Part shown: positions 1 to 12,691 of the stretch, piece by piece | How the letters are laid out: every line of letters begins with the position of its first letter | Numbering within the stretch: the stretch's first letter is position 1 | DNA from: Coniochaeta sp. PMI_546 | Taxonomy: Eukaryota; Ascomycota; Sordariomycetes; Coniochaetales; Coniochaetaceae | NCBI GenBank assembly: GCA_021432605.1 | Contig: MU271157.1 | Location: 496,001-560,000, forward strand | Direction of reading: 5' to 3' | Length of the DNA stretch: 64,000 bases | The notes under the pieces: generated by a model | What the model saw: only the letters and a program-made list of their open reading frames with translations | Told to the model about the DNA's origin: nothing | Databases searched by the model: none | Made by a program: the position numbers and the translations under genes

Positions 1-3000
1 AATGTCGTCGGCTCTCTTTGCTCCGCCTTTGCCCCCCTCGCTCGGTCATGCATCTACATGTTGTCCAAGGCGGCCAGACTCTCACCGACCACCCACATAA
101 GCAACAATACGGGGAATGAATCCAAATCATCGATCTAGAATCTCGAAGACCAACTCGACGCAGACTTAATCATCATGATATTCACTATGCCATTAAAAAT
201 GCGCTTTCCATCAAAAGAAAAAAAAAGAGAACCGGTGAGGTGTGAAAGAGCGCGGTTGTTGACCAATCTGGCCACTGCCGGGACCAACCACACACGCTGT
301 TTAGCCGCCCGTGACTCAGACTCAGCCTCAGCCGCTGGAGATATTCATTCTTGATGTCCTCTGTGCAAAGGCATGGCTTCACACATGACGATATCACGTC
401 TAGGCTTGTCAAGGACGCTGAGTGTAAGCAATATGAGATGGCAATGCTCCCGTCCGCACTGCGGCGAGATGCAGGCGGTGAGGCGGTAGAAAAAGGGCAA
501 AGTCGGATGGCCTCCTTACAGCTCCTGACTGCAGGCCTTTACCTCATATTTGTCCGAACGTCTGAGTACTTAAGAAACCACCCTTCAAGACTAGGAACTT
601 GTCAACGCAGGAAGCGTAGTTGTGCATCCACAGCTACCGTCCACAAGCGGGCGGAAACGATGCACGACCATCCATCTTGAACTTAGTAAGGTAGATCCTC
701 CACTTATTGCTGACTCACATGAAGCGCTCGACAGCAACAGTAACCAAGACCCTGACTTTTCGCGAACGGTAACGCAGATCTTCTTATTAGTGCAGACAGG
801 AACTATGAACGCCTCTTCCGTTCTCCGGTACGACCATGGCTTCAACCACGACTTCAGGACGATGGTTCACCTTTCCTCAAGATCTGGTATGCTCACCCAT
901 GCAATTGCTGTCTACGCTCACGATCCCTTGTTGAAGCTAGTCTGAAGGTTTCATGTCAGCTCGAATTTGAGGCGCAAGATATACGAAGTGCAACGGCAGC
1001 CAGCGTCTTGTGCTAGGCCGCCGGGACACGACGATCAAATGCACTTTACCTGGGTAGCTGATCGGCCACGACTATATCAGTGGCGTGCTGAGCGTAGCAG
1101 GCACAGATGTATCACCCGTCGCCCTCAAAACCCTTTGCGCCAAATGGCGGGATCAGGCGGATGACTTTGTGCTCCTCCGTACGCTGAATCCTCAGCCACA
1201 GGACACGAGACGACGCAGCTCCAGGGATGCACCAAATCGGATACAGTGTTGGGGTCGAGACATCTCACCCGCGTCGACCTTCCACAGTGTCAATACTGGA
1301 CACTCCGCCCTCAAAACCCAAGACCTGGGACTCTTTCTCAGACATATGGCAGGGAGTCTCCTCTCTCATCAGTCTATCAATGCCGTGGCCCTGCACCCAG
1401 GTTCGTAGTTACAGAGGTCTCGAAGCTGCACTTGGACTGCGCCATCGTAGCACATGGTTGGGCAGTCTCGCTGGTGCACCTTGTTTCGGACGTAATCCGT
1501 TGCCACGGCCTGGACAGCGAATGCGGGATTGATCTGCCTAGTCGTCGACTCGAAGATTTGACCTTTGGAACCCTATCTGCCTCTGACGAGAGATAGAGAG
1601 AAGGAAGCTCTGGTAGTACAATATCTGCACTACTCCCGCTCAAGTGGACCCTGAGGTTCGGACCTCCACCCTGTCGCAACTTTGTAGTGTCAGGTCCGGC
1701 TGTGGTCTTGTCCGTCTACCTGAGATATGCCAAGTGAAGTCGATCCCTTTCTCTGTCGGGATGGCCGCACGCATGCTGTCGTGGCATTGTCATTCGGCGT
1801 ATGACTCGCCTGTTTCACCAAACCAAACCTCCTCGAGGGTAGTCCAAGCTGCAATCAGAATGGCGTAAAGTGGAAGGAGTAGATGTTTCGGAACGACTTT
1901 GACAACTTTCGGATGACGTAATATTTCTCACGGATGTTGACTCTCCCACGAGGACCCTAGTGCGATATCAAGTAAGTCTAGTGCGTGCGATGCACCAACA
2001 CCCCTTCAAGACAGCGCTACACCTGTACTTCCCAAAATGATCCTAAATATGAGTCTTGTGGTATTCTCGAGCTCAGCTTACTACAACTTCCGACGTTCAC
2101 GTATTTGCACTTATCGATGTAGTTGACCTGGCAGGCATTAATGCATAGCACTTTTGACAAGAGTGACTGATACCCACAGACGATCAACTAATGCCGCGGT
2201 CCGTTCCCTTCCTCACGCGCAGCTGAAATGGGATCTGTCCATGCAGTAAGACTTCTTACCACCCACAGCAGTCGATATCGTCTCTCCACCCCCGCGTAAG
2301 CAGCATGGTGGCACGACAGCAGCGAGGCCCGAATTCAAGCTTCGAGTTGGATGGTAAGCCTCGGTCAAGAGTTGCACACCTCGTTGCTGATGTGACAACC
2401 GAGGTGCTGGCAGAGGTTGTTCAATTTATGACAACCTACCGCCACGACTCCTACGTCGGGAATGTGTCGGTAGGGGACGACATCAGTCGTCCAACCAACT
2501 CTTTCATCTACTACTGAGACATGCTATGCGCTGTACAAGTCCTGCGTGCTCTAGATTACGAGGAGTCTTCAATAAACGTATCTCGAAGCTGAAGTACACA
2601 TTTCGGTCCGTTCTGAGACGGCTTCTGGTGGAAACGGTGACTTGGTATTGGCAACAACAATCGATGAACCAGACATCCAGAGAAATGATCGATCAATTGG
2701 TTCCAAAAATGATTTTACAAATGCATGTCTCTATTCATCTTACGTATTATTCTTTCTTCCGTTCTTAGGATATCACCCAAAGACCGGAGACATTGGTTGA
2801 CATGTTGAACCCCAGACCTTGCAAGCCAGCGGAAAAGTCCAGACCGACACCAGGGCCATGTAAGTCATGCCCCAATCCAGGCCTTCCAGGCCTTCAGAAC
2901 AGCTGATAATAGCGACCGCAATGAATACGTCAAGTCCAAGAAACCACCACGCCCAGCTCTAAGGCCTCACTCCGCTCCTCCTGATCATCCTCTGGAAGGA

Positions 3001-6000
3001 GTCTGATATCCCATCTGACCGCCTTTCCATCACCATCACGACTTTCCCATCCTGTCTAAGGGCGAGGCGCAACCCTACTCCGCGCAGGCTAAATGGTCCG
3101 GCTAAATGGCGATGGGACCAACGGCGCCAGCCTCGAACGCTCTTTACCCGGACTGACACCCAGCGCAACGACTGCCGGCTTAAGCGCAGCCTCAGCTGGG
3201 GCTGCAGTGCGCTCAGGGCTCGTTTAGGAGATCTACCCGCCCCAACGGGACTCGCATAACCCGGCAATTGTTGCATGCTGAGTGGCTGCTTCAGTGTGTT
3301 GCGTGCTTGCGAGCTCTGTACTCAATTTTGATCACGGGTGCACGGTACTGTACAGTACCAATCTTCAACATCTCTGCCGTCGACGGCAAACGGCTCGATC
3401 TTCAAAGCGCAACGGTTCCATGGCTCCCGAAGCCGACCGGTGAGATCCCTCTCCACCTGCCGATTGATCAACCCTGCTTCTTCAAGACCATAATCCATCC
3501 ACGCACATTGTCGTTGGACAGACTGTGTCCAGCTGACGGTTTCGTTTCGTTTCATATACGTGCACATCTCTCCGGCTCCTTGCCTTGGATCCCCCCCTCC
3601 ATGCTCCAACAGCAACCTCAGCATGCGGGGTGTGCCATCAGCACTATTTTTTTCTGGAGAAAGGTGCCCCAGGGCGGTAAAGGATCCAGATCCCCGTACC
3701 GGAGAGCCGTGCCGTACCATGGAACGGCGATTGAAGAAGTGTGTCAGGGTCCTGTATCGGGACGGCCAATGCGCCCAAATCAGGTCCAACGATCCGATCG
3801 CGCTACATATTCGGCGCTGCAATCTGTGAACCACTTTGCATCCTCCGAGAAACAATTAGCGATTTTGCGGGTTGAGCTGCCGCGTCCGTGATTGATGCTT
3901 TGCTGGTTCGCGTTTTCGCAAAGTGCATGTAGACGAGACGTACGCTTTCTCTCCCGACCGTCTCTCATCTCGCCTCTGCACTACAAAAACGAAACCATAT
4001 GGGATGATCCCGGTTCTTCGGCTGCCAGGCCAGGGCCAGAGCTGAGAATAGATCTCCAGGTCTTTCCGCGTGACAGTTGAATTAAAGCTATAGTCCAGGA
4101 TAGATCTGATAATGCGCCCGACCCAGTTGTGGAGAACCAGTCGATGGCGGTGAACAGGAGGAGGACACCTAGACGATATCATGGCGCAGTCTTCTTCCGC
4201 GGTAAGCGGTCTCCTAATGGTCGAGAAAAGCGCAACGAGCCGAGCTCCCCGCGCCCCTGCAGGTGATGATCGCCAACAAGACGGTGACTGGATTTGCCTG
4301 CCAGAGGTTACCCAGCCAGCTGACGTTCTTTTGTCCTATGAACAAGCCGCTCTATCTTTGCCGCAATGGCGGTGTACACGACTGCACCCGTGACAATATA
4401 TGTGTTGCAGTATGCAATAGGGGTCTTCTCTCGACTTGGTTCGGGGCACTCTCTATATTAAGTGACGCATATGTATCTGCTCCCGGCATCACGCGTGGGC
4501 TAGTAAAGCCAATTGAGATGCATAATTCATACGCGCACAGCCCTAGGATAAATACCGCACGTACCCATCACTTGGCCTCCCGGGATGTCGGGTAGACGGA
4601 GGGAATATCGAAGCTTTGCATTGGCGACTACCCCGGATTCAAGTAAAGTATTGAAGAGAACCCTTGAGTGTCCGCGCTTGCGCGGCGTTATGTGCTCAAG
4701 CGGGCAAGAGCGTGCCTCCACATGTTCGAAAAGTAGTTCGACAGCATGGAGCACATGAGCAGGCTCTTTCTGGGCCAACCTTACCGGTACTCCGACCCGC
4801 CAGTCCATGACCTCCGCGCAACACTGTTAGCAGTATGGACACAGCGTAGATTCTGTTCGTTGACAGCCATTACACCCCTTGCCTCTTGCTCGCTGCGCCG
4901 CACCCTTTGCCCGGAGGATCGTAGCATTGGGTAACAGCGGCTATCTCCTGAGACAAACGGGCCGTCTACCAGCGCTCAGTGCAAGTGTAGGCCGAAGTCC
5001 ATTGTAAACCATAGAGTAGTCACCATCTTGTTGCAATCCTTCAGTGGCCACCCGATCATGCTCCTGCCAATCCGCGACGGTCATGAGCCCTGTAATATAC
5101 ATCTTCGGGCATAGATCATTCACCGATGATCTAGACATCATTGCCAAATCCCAGCTTCCTCAGCGCCGCGAATTTCCTGAGTTGGTAGGAGATTAAGAAC
5201 TTTCGGATACGTTTCAACAGCTAAGTCGGTCCTGCCATTGCACTCCGGTGACGTAAGCTGCTGTTCGTTCAATGGCATATTACATAGTAGGCAGCTGATA
5301 CTGTACACATTTTCCGTGAATATCGGTGGAAATTGGGACTACGAAAGGGCAGTAAGGACAGGAGACGGTACTCACCTAGGTGTACTATGTAATACCAAAC
5401 ATCGATCTTATCGTACAGTGCCTGCGGACTAGTGTACGTCGTTTGTCAATGTACTGCTTGCAAGATGGTGATCGTGATAGGCTGAAGACAGCTCCGTCTG
5501 TAAGCCCCCTTAACATCGTCTAGACTTGATACCCAACCAGGGTCTGTGTAAGTGCTGCTCAACTCATAGCCTTTCTCCAACTTAGACAGCACCTTAGCTT
5601 GCGCTAACCGTCGCCCCAGGTGGGACGACTCCGTGCAGAGCAGTCTTCGTCACGCTATCAGCTGGTGCAATTTAGTGACGCTAGCACTGCGTTGGCGGTT
5701 TACTACAAAGCCCATTATTGGGGTCCCGTATGCCAGGCACATCATCAAGATTTTTCTTTCAAGAGATAATGCTGACGCCCGTGTATAGCCGGCGGTGACA
5801 CCTCGCGAAGTCTCCAACTTTAAGTCGGCCACGAGATGTTCAAAACGGGATCAGATTACGGAACAGCCCCAGAGGGCCAAAGGCCGGGATGGCACACACG
5901 TCTGCCGTCCCGCATCGTCTAAGTGACGACAAGTTATCATCACTGTCAAATTTTGAAATCTTGATCCTTAACATGTGCGAACGAGGATGTGCCGAGAACT

Positions 6001-7800
6001 TCGAATGGTCAAGGATGACATGGAAGGTAATGCTGGAGCATTGAGAGCGGTGGCCCGCAAGGGAACACGTTCATCCCGGATCTTCGATGGGGCTTCACTT
6101 GCATCTTGGCCGGCATTTCACGATCTCTGTGCTATATGCCCCTGGAGGTCGAGATACAAGATCCAGACGACGAGCTTGTATCTGCACCTCAACTACTAGA
6201 AGTCGAGGAGCCCGGGAGTGGTGGTCCGGCATCCACGGCGGCTTGTTTCCGCAGCAGCCTCCATCAGTAACAGCTGTCATCCTGACGCGCGATCGAGATC
6301 TTTTGGCCCTTTTACACGCATCGCGTCCTGTCATACCCTTCTCGATTGAATACTGTCAAGCAAGACGTACCGCTCGCTGCTAAACCTTAAAATCAGGCTC
6401 ACCAATATCCAACCTTGGATGCCTTTCCCCGCGAATTCCGGTTGGCAGATCGCTGTATGCGGGGGAGGGGCACCTTTCGTCCCAATGTCCTGGTAAGCGG
6501 AGAACCGGCCGAAGAAAAAAGCACATTCACCCGGCGCGTGCAACGCCTCTGACGTAGGTGAGACTCATTCTTCACATCACAGAAACTCCCTCCGTCCGCA
6601 AGAAACGACCGAGACCAGGTCCAGTAGGAAGAGCTCTTCCCTGTGCTGTTCGGGTGGTCATGGAGCGAACGCCGACGTGTCGGATTGGCTGTCGTCATGC
6701 AAAGATGGTTTGGCGGGAAGCACAGGTGAAAAGAGCTATGTCCAGCTGACGACCTGCCCTCTCAAGCACTCAGGTAAACCTTGTCGAACTTATCACGGTT
6801 CTTGTTTTGCATGTCCGAAGTAAAATAGCACATGAACGTATCTACACCTGATAAACCAAGCGGGTCGATATCGTAGCTCGAATCATTTATTCCTCGAATT
6901 GATACCATAGTATTTTACAGCTGCATGCAACAGCGCTTCACAACTTGCGATATCCAGTCTCCCGGGTCACGACACAAAGAGTGTGACTAAGTGTACGGAG
7001 ATGCCTATCTGGTCTACCTATCTGGTCAATGAGGTGGACTGCTTCCAATCAAGCATTATCGGCGATTACAGAAAAAAATTTGATCAATTTATTGTGGACT
7101 AAACTCTAAATCCATTCCATCCCGAAGCAGCCCATGCGCTTGACCGAGGTGTGTCCAAAGGTGAGCGATGACATTCCCGCACTCACCACGTTTTACCCCG
7201 GCACTTCTTCCCTGCACCATGATCTACCTCACTGTGTGTGCACACCGCAGGACAACTTCCACCAATTGGAGGCCCCTTCTCGCTCACGACTCCCCCCGCC
7301 GGGAACTACCATCCGGGTGGAAGGACGTTTATCCATGACGCCGGGATTGCGGCGAAACGTCTCCTTCGTAACGCGCATGGAGGTCGTCTCCCAAAGAGGG
7401 AACCACTCACCGCGAGTCGCATGCCCGGAAGTTCTTCCGGCGGGTCTCACAACCACATTGGGCATTCAATGCCGGCGAGTCAAAACACCGCGACGGTTTT
7501 GCAATTCCGCACCACACTCGGTCAGGTTCTCGGTGAAATCCTGGGAGAGCTGGGACGTCAGAAAAATACGCGACTGCCGTCCCAGCGGCGCTCAGTAAAA
7601 CTTGCGAGGATACGTGCAGACGTTGTACACTAGGGGTCGGAAGGACAAGCGAGATGCGACTCCTGCATACGCTCCAACAGTTATTGACAACCACTTCCCC
7701 GGTTCACTAGCGAAAGCCGGTCTGCCACCTGGACGTCCGAGCTCGGGACGATGGCCGAGAAAGGGCCTTCTAGAAGATGTGGACGGGGCTTCTTCCACTA
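1..7800. other. gene-poor stretch, no supported gene
   Basis: I find no recognisable protein, RNA gene or mobile element here. Open frames are short (the longest about 207 codons at 3268-3891), overlap open frames on the other strand, and their translations lack domain-like or conserved patterns. Base composition looks balanced by eye, not the A+T-rich, TA-rich texture expected of heavily RIP-mutated repeats. Small direct repeats occur: GGCTAAATGG twice near 3087-3107, CTATCTGGTC twice near 7002-7026, and CCAGGCCTT twice near 2879-2896. These are too short to define an element. The stretch could hold non-coding RNA or genes with many short exons that I cannot resolve by eye. Confidence 0.5.
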
Positions 7801-7815
7801 CCTAAGTGTACATAG

Positions 7816-8795
7816 GTGTACTGTACACATGTTCGACGGCGACCGAAAGCCGTCGTGTTGTGCTGCAACTTGTCGCGGGTCGACATAACTGTTCTCAAAA
7901 AGGCAACGAAGATTCTAGCGAGAATGTTTCCTTGTTCTAACACAGTACACAGCACGAAAGACGGGCGACACTGTTGGTCAATCATGGTTGCGTGCCACTG
8001 TATTGCATACCTTTGGAGGTAAGGTGGTCTACTCCCGCAGCGCAGTACGCAGTACTGGCAGTCGGTCTCCATAACGGAAAGCCCCAGGGTGGTGGGGTAG
8101 GCCCCGGTATTTTTCAAATCTGACGACAGTGACGGACCAATCTGCCAATCTCATTCCTATCAAATACCATCTGGGTACGAGAGTAGTGTACGTGTGTGTA
8201 CACTGTGATATGCACAGAGAGGATTGATAAGGTGGAGAACCAAAGAATGCAGGTACGAGCAACGCTGGTCCTGCAGGCCTCAAGATCAAGGAAAGTTCCA
8301 GACCCGACCACAAGGATCGAGGATATTGCTGTCATACCCTTGTTTAGGCCTCTGGGACAAGAGGCATTTCAAATCGCAGGCCCATGATAACCGTTATCGC
8401 GAACATGTCGTCTTTTACAGCACCTGCTGAAAGTGAACAAGCTCCGTCCAATAATGCCACGTTGTCGGTGTACCCGAGAGCGGTTGAGCGGCCCCGTCGA
8501 CCATGCAGTTTCGCTAGGCCGTTCCCCAGATCCTCAGTGGTGTACTGTGGTACACGTTGTAGTGTAACAACGGCCCGAGTGGGAATGAGTCCAAGTCTCA
8601 CCGGTGTCGCTTGGACGTCGCGACATAGCGCTGCTGTCCGTTCCATCATTACGGAGTAGTTGCTTTCTTTCGTGTACCGATGAAAGTGTCACAAGGGTCC
8701 TAAAGATCCACCTTTGTCCTTTGCATCTTGAATATACATTATTGATTGATTTTATCGCAATCTACACTGCACATGTAGTGTAGTGTACACTACAC
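7816..8795. repeat. cluster of four GTGTAC/GTACAC inverted repeats
   Basis: Four inverted repeats of the same core lie within 1 kb. At 7816-7828 it is GTGTAC-T-GTACAC. At 8186-8203 it is GTGTAC-6 nt-GTACAC. At 8540-8555 it is GTGTAC-4 nt-GTACAC. At 8778-8795 there is a perfect 18-bp palindrome, GTGTAGTGTACACTACAC. Half-sites (GTGTAC, AGTGTA, GTACAC) are scattered from about 5.3 to 9.2 kb. No open reading frame is associated. They could be sites for a dimeric DNA-binding protein, foldback remnants, or chance enrichment of a low-complexity GTGTA pattern; the sequence alone does not decide. Confidence 0.6.
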
Positions 8796-10609
8796 GTATA
8801 CGGCGTATCTTGTGTGCATCTCGCCGGTGTGGTGGCCGCGAGATCTCGATGCTCCATCCCCGCTGGTCCAGCTTATTGCAACAGAATGACGAAAGCCCTG
8901 TCGATCTCCCCATTTCGTCCTTGCCATTTCCCCAGATTAGGACCCACGTTGACAGACGTGGAAAATACTCCATAGCGCCGGGTCAGGCGCGTGGGCTTGG
9001 CAACCCTACGTGGAGGTGCTGTCATTGCAACCCCAGGTCGAAGCTTGATTGTCAATTCATGATTGATGCTTCCGAGTGACATATACCTTTCGATCTGACT
9101 ACCTGAGACCGATGACGACGGTGTAGTGTAGCGTCCACCGGGTTCGTCTGAAAAAACTTGAGTCGGACATACAGCCCTCTTTCAGTCCTGATCTCCCTGT
9201 TCCGGACGATCAGAAATTGACAGCTGACTTCGAAACTTCGGAGCCGAGATCGCCACGTCCCCCACAAAGCCGGCCGCGGGTGACGAGCGAAAGTGGCCTA
9301 GAGTGGCGGCGACTTGGCAAGCCACATCAAGGTGGGGATCTGGTTGCCAGAGTCATGAGATCCAGAAAACGCTGGCCTTTGGAAATTGAACGGTTTGGCG
9401 ATGCTGCCTCGGTGAGAACGGACGGCACAGATGAAACATCGTGGTCATGATATCGATAAAATGAGAATACAATGACGGGAAATCAATAATTGATTTTTCT
9501 GTCACCAAGGTTGGTTGCTGGTGATCAACAAAATCCTCCACAAATCAGAAACGTCGCGACGATGAATGCGCAAATAGAAATTGGCATTATGCAGTGCACA
9601 AGGGCCATACATCCAATTGTGACGAGTTAGGTGACTGCCGTGGGCACAAATAGAAGTCGCCGCTTAATCGCCCGCGAGCAGAGGAAATTGGCGCCCTCAC
9701 CCCACGCTGCGCTTGCACGTCGAGGTCAGTTGACGGCTTCTAAAACACGCACGGGAGAAGCAGATGCGTAACATGCTGCTGTGCTGACACAAATCTGCCA
9801 ACGCACCACCCGATTTGTGGTGCACATGCACACTCGCGTCTCGATGCTTCGCTGCAACTGCAGGCGCTCGGTATGCGGCCCGTCGCAGAACAATCAAGGC
9901 TGCCAGCTGCGTATTGTTAGCATCGCGAAAGCAGGCCAAAGGCAAAGACGTGAACTGTTGGCAGACGGGCCTATGGCCGTCACAAATATCGCAAGGCAAG
10001 AGCCGCTTGATTCATGCTACAGAGTAACTATCTTAGTAGATGATGCATTGTAGGATGTGGCGAATGGGTGGACGACTTCAGCTCATCACCATCACTATCA
10101 CTGCCGCTGCCGCTGCCAACATCACCACCACCGGCGACTGCGCCTTCCCAGTCTGCGGTCCGCATTACCCGCCCATTGTAAGATCTGACGGCGAGCGGTA
10201 GTTGCTCAGCCATACATGCGCGCATCGAGCCACACCGTCGTGGCTCGATGACCCAGACACAAATGCCGGACCAACAGACGGCAGACCAATGTGGATAGCC
10301 TCACAGAGGTCTTGAGACGAGTGACTGGTTCTAGCACATGTCTGTAGTTGACCGCCCATGAAAGTCGCCTGCCCGACTCGATAAGCGCTAATACCTGCAT
10401 CTCATGAGCAATGTCCTTCCGTAGCCGCCAGCCTGACGCTCCCTGAGATGTAGCCTTATCCGCCTCACGTAGTCTGCGCGGCAACAGCGCCCATGACAGT
10501 GATAGCCTCATTCGTCCAACTGCCTGTTGAACATCCCATTCCCTGTCAGTCCCGAGAACAATGGAGTTCTGGCTTAATTGTACCCCCTTATCCCCTCATA
10601 GCCCTATTC
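8796..10609. other. gene-poor stretch upstream of the CHY gene 3' end
   Basis: No supported gene. A short trinucleotide-like patch (TCACTGCCGCTGCCGCTGCC and following CACCAC) lies around 10098-10132. Everything else is unstructured to the eye. The stretch leads into the 3' end of the CHY zinc-finger gene, which is transcribed from the minus strand. Confidence 0.4.
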
Positions 10610-12691
10610 TTAGTCTTTACTCTTCTTCTTCTCCCCACCTCCAGTACGCTTGTACTTCCTCCTATCCCCCCTCCTCATCAGGACCTTGTCCCTCGTGCCC
10701 TTGCCGCCCTCCCAATACCCGCGCCCTTTGCTCCCGATCACGCTCCTCCCACAGAAAGCGCAGCTCTCGGGGTCGTACCGCTGCTCGCGACTGCACCACC
10801 CGCAGATCATCCTCGGCGCCCACTCGTTCTCGTGGCCCTCGGCCGCGTCGTGGCATCGATCGCAGGGGTGCACCCGGCCACAGCAGCCGAAGCGGAACCA
10901 CCTGTACGACTTGCGGTAGTGGGCGCACGCGCCCCGGTCCGGGAGCGGCGTGCCCGCGTGCAGGCCCAGTTTCTCGGTCTTGTGTCTCTGGGGGCCCGAG
11001 GGGAGGTGCACGCTGCCCGGCGCGTAGGGGAGGAATTTCACCTCGGGTCCGAGGGCGAGAGAGAACTTCGCGTGGCACGCGCGACAGATGTTGGTCATCT
11101 TGTCGCCGCGGACGGCGGAGAAGCCCTGCGCCGCCTGGGTCGAGCAGCTCGAGCAGGTGGGCACGAAGGTGCTGGGCAACAGATCGGCTACCGTGCAGCC
11201 GCCGGCCTCGAGGAAGCCGGCGCGGTTAGAGTGCGAGTGTAGGAACTCGGGGCGGAACTTGACGGCGAAGGGCGAGGCGCATTTCTTGCAACTTGTTTGT
11301 TTCTCGATACTGTCCTTGAGGCCGGTTACTTCGTTGATCGTCTTGCAGCGTTCGCACCTAAGAGTCAGGTTGAGGGAGGTGATTTGCAGAAGCTCGATAC
11401 CGTGCATTTCGAGGGAGGGAAAGGTGATCGCTATGCCGCGCTCAGGGGTTTGATGTGCGGCTGTGGACTGCCCGCCTTTGGAGTGGTCTATGGCTGTATC
11501 TTCTTCATGATGAAGCCCATCGTCGGAATCACTATAGTCATCCGAATCGGTCCCATCTGTGCCATCGTCGTCCGAACCCCTGGACCATTCTGGTGGGCGC
11601 GGTATCACTTGGACATGACTCTTAGCGTCATCGACGGTGGACGTATGTTCGGCCTCCTTTGCCTGCACGTCGCCTGCAGCATCCCTAGGTGCGGTAACAT
11701 CCACTGTTCCAGCGCTCTTCACCCGTAATGCAGCCTGCCTAGCTAGTAGGTGCAGGTTCGCAGCGAGGTAGTTCAGATGGCTCATGAGATTCATCTGTCG
11801 TTGCTCTGCCGCTTTTTCCACGAACAATTCTTCCACTCCTTCGGCATCCGAAGACTGGACGTCGTTCAAGAGGACCCTCAGAGCTTGTAGAGGGTAGAGA
11901 AGTGGGATGATCAGCTGCACCGACCTGACCTGTTGCAGACCAACAGGCAAGTCGGCCCGTCGCCTCACCTCGATTGGCAAGGTGTAGATAATACCATCAC
12001 TAGACTTGTGGTACAAGGGCTCACGGCCCATGCGGGCTTCCAGCTGTTTGACCTCCTGTGCCCGCCGAGCTTTTGCTTCAGCAATCTGCTCGGGCGTGAA
12101 CGATGGTTCCCGGACGTAACGTTTCGGCGCAGGCGCAGGCACCGTCTGTGAGGACGATGCCACAGCTTTCGGTTCTACCTTTGGTGCTGTTTGACCGTCT
12201 AAGTGTCTTGTGTCTTTGAAGATGGTCAACTTCACCGTCTCGGTCTTCTGCTCCGACATTAATGACTCCAGCGCCTTGTCGAGAGCATTTGTGAGAGCCA
12301 AGAGCGTTGCACCTGGGCGTTCTGCAACGAGGTTATCCCAACCTCGTTCGATGTTAATGGCGAAGCCTCGGGGGATATCGTGATTCTTGACAATCAGTTT
12401 CGCAGCCTTCTTCGGGTACTGAGGAGGGACACGCAGGTCGCACTCCAGAAACTCCAATTCGAAGGGGAAGTCAGGATCTGAAGGAGCGAGCTTGAAGACG
12501 AGCGAGGTATCTCCATTCTGCAATGTCGTCTCCTTTGGCGAGTATCTGCGTCGTATTTGCTCGACTTGGTATGTCCGAGGATCCTTAAGTTGGGTCTGGG
12601 CTACCGGCTTCGGTACAACCCGCGTTGGCAAAGCTTCGCTAACCGCCTGCTTCGGCCGTCTCGGGCTCTGACTGCCTTGAGTGGTTATCAT
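10610..12691 (-). CDS. CHY-type zinc-finger protein
   Basis: This is a single-exon gene of 693 aa reading from the ATG at 12691. The frame stays open upstream to about 12880, but that part looks like leader sequence. The N-terminal half has an RWD-like region (roughly residues 30-170, with FPFELEFLECDLRVPPQYP). A disordered acidic middle follows (repeated D/S/G), then a cysteine-rich C-terminal third. That third shows CERC...CKKC, CSSC...CRACH and the CHY module itself: a CAHY motif, then CCGRVHPCDRCH, CGWC and CAFC, all typical zinc ligands. CHY fingers bind several Zn ions; the small yeast protein Hot13 uses one in the mitochondrial intermembrane space, but this large fungal form has no obvious targeting signal and its role is not established. 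The C-terminus is basic (RRGDRRKYKR, GEKKKSKD). Family assignment is firm; function is not. Confidence 0.85.
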   Translation of the reverse strand: MITTQGSQSPRRPKQAVSEALPTRVVPKPVAQTQLKDPRTYQVEQIRRRYSPKETTLQNGDTSLVFKLAPSDPDFPFELEFLECDLRVPPQYPKKAAKLIVKNHDIPRGFAINIERGWDNLVAERPGATLLALTNALDKALESLMSEQKTETVKLTIFKDTRHLDGQTAPKVEPKAVASSSQTVPAPAPKRYVREPSFTPEQIAEAKARRAQEVKQLEARMGREPLYHKSSDGIIYTLPIEVRRRADLPVGLQQVRSVQLIIPLLYPLQALRVLLNDVQSSDAEGVEELFVEKAAEQRQMNLMSHLNYLAANLHLLARQAALRVKSAGTVDVTAPRDAAGDVQAKEAEHTSTVDDAKSHVQVIPRPPEWSRGSDDDGTDGTDSDDYSDSDDGLHHEEDTAIDHSKGGQSTAAHQTPERGIAITFPSLEMHGIELLQITSLNLTLRCERCKTINEVTGLKDSIEKQTSCKKCASPFAVKFRPEFLHSHSNRAGFLEAGGCTVADLLPSTFVPTCSSCSTQAAQGFSAVRGDKMTNICRACHAKFSLALGPEVKFLPYAPGSVHLPSGPQRHKTEKLGLHAGTPLPDRGACAHYRKSYRWFRFGCCGRVHPCDRCHDAAEGHENEWAPRMICGWCSREQRYDPESCAFCGRSVIGSKGRGYWEGGKGTRDKVLMRRGDRRKYKRTGGGEKKKSKD

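Noticed and set aside
3268-3891. 207-codon plus-strand frame overlapping a 177-codon minus-strand frame
   Set aside because: Both strands are open over the same DNA, neither translation shows domains, hydrophobic patterning or splice structure, and the composition looks random.
7134-7633. 154- and 131-codon overlapping plus-strand frames
   Set aside because: They overlap in different frames with no recognisable protein features; likely chance frames.
10493-11242. 249-codon plus-strand frame
   Set aside because: It lies antisense to the cysteine-rich end of the CHY zinc-finger gene; a shadow of GC-rich coding sequence.
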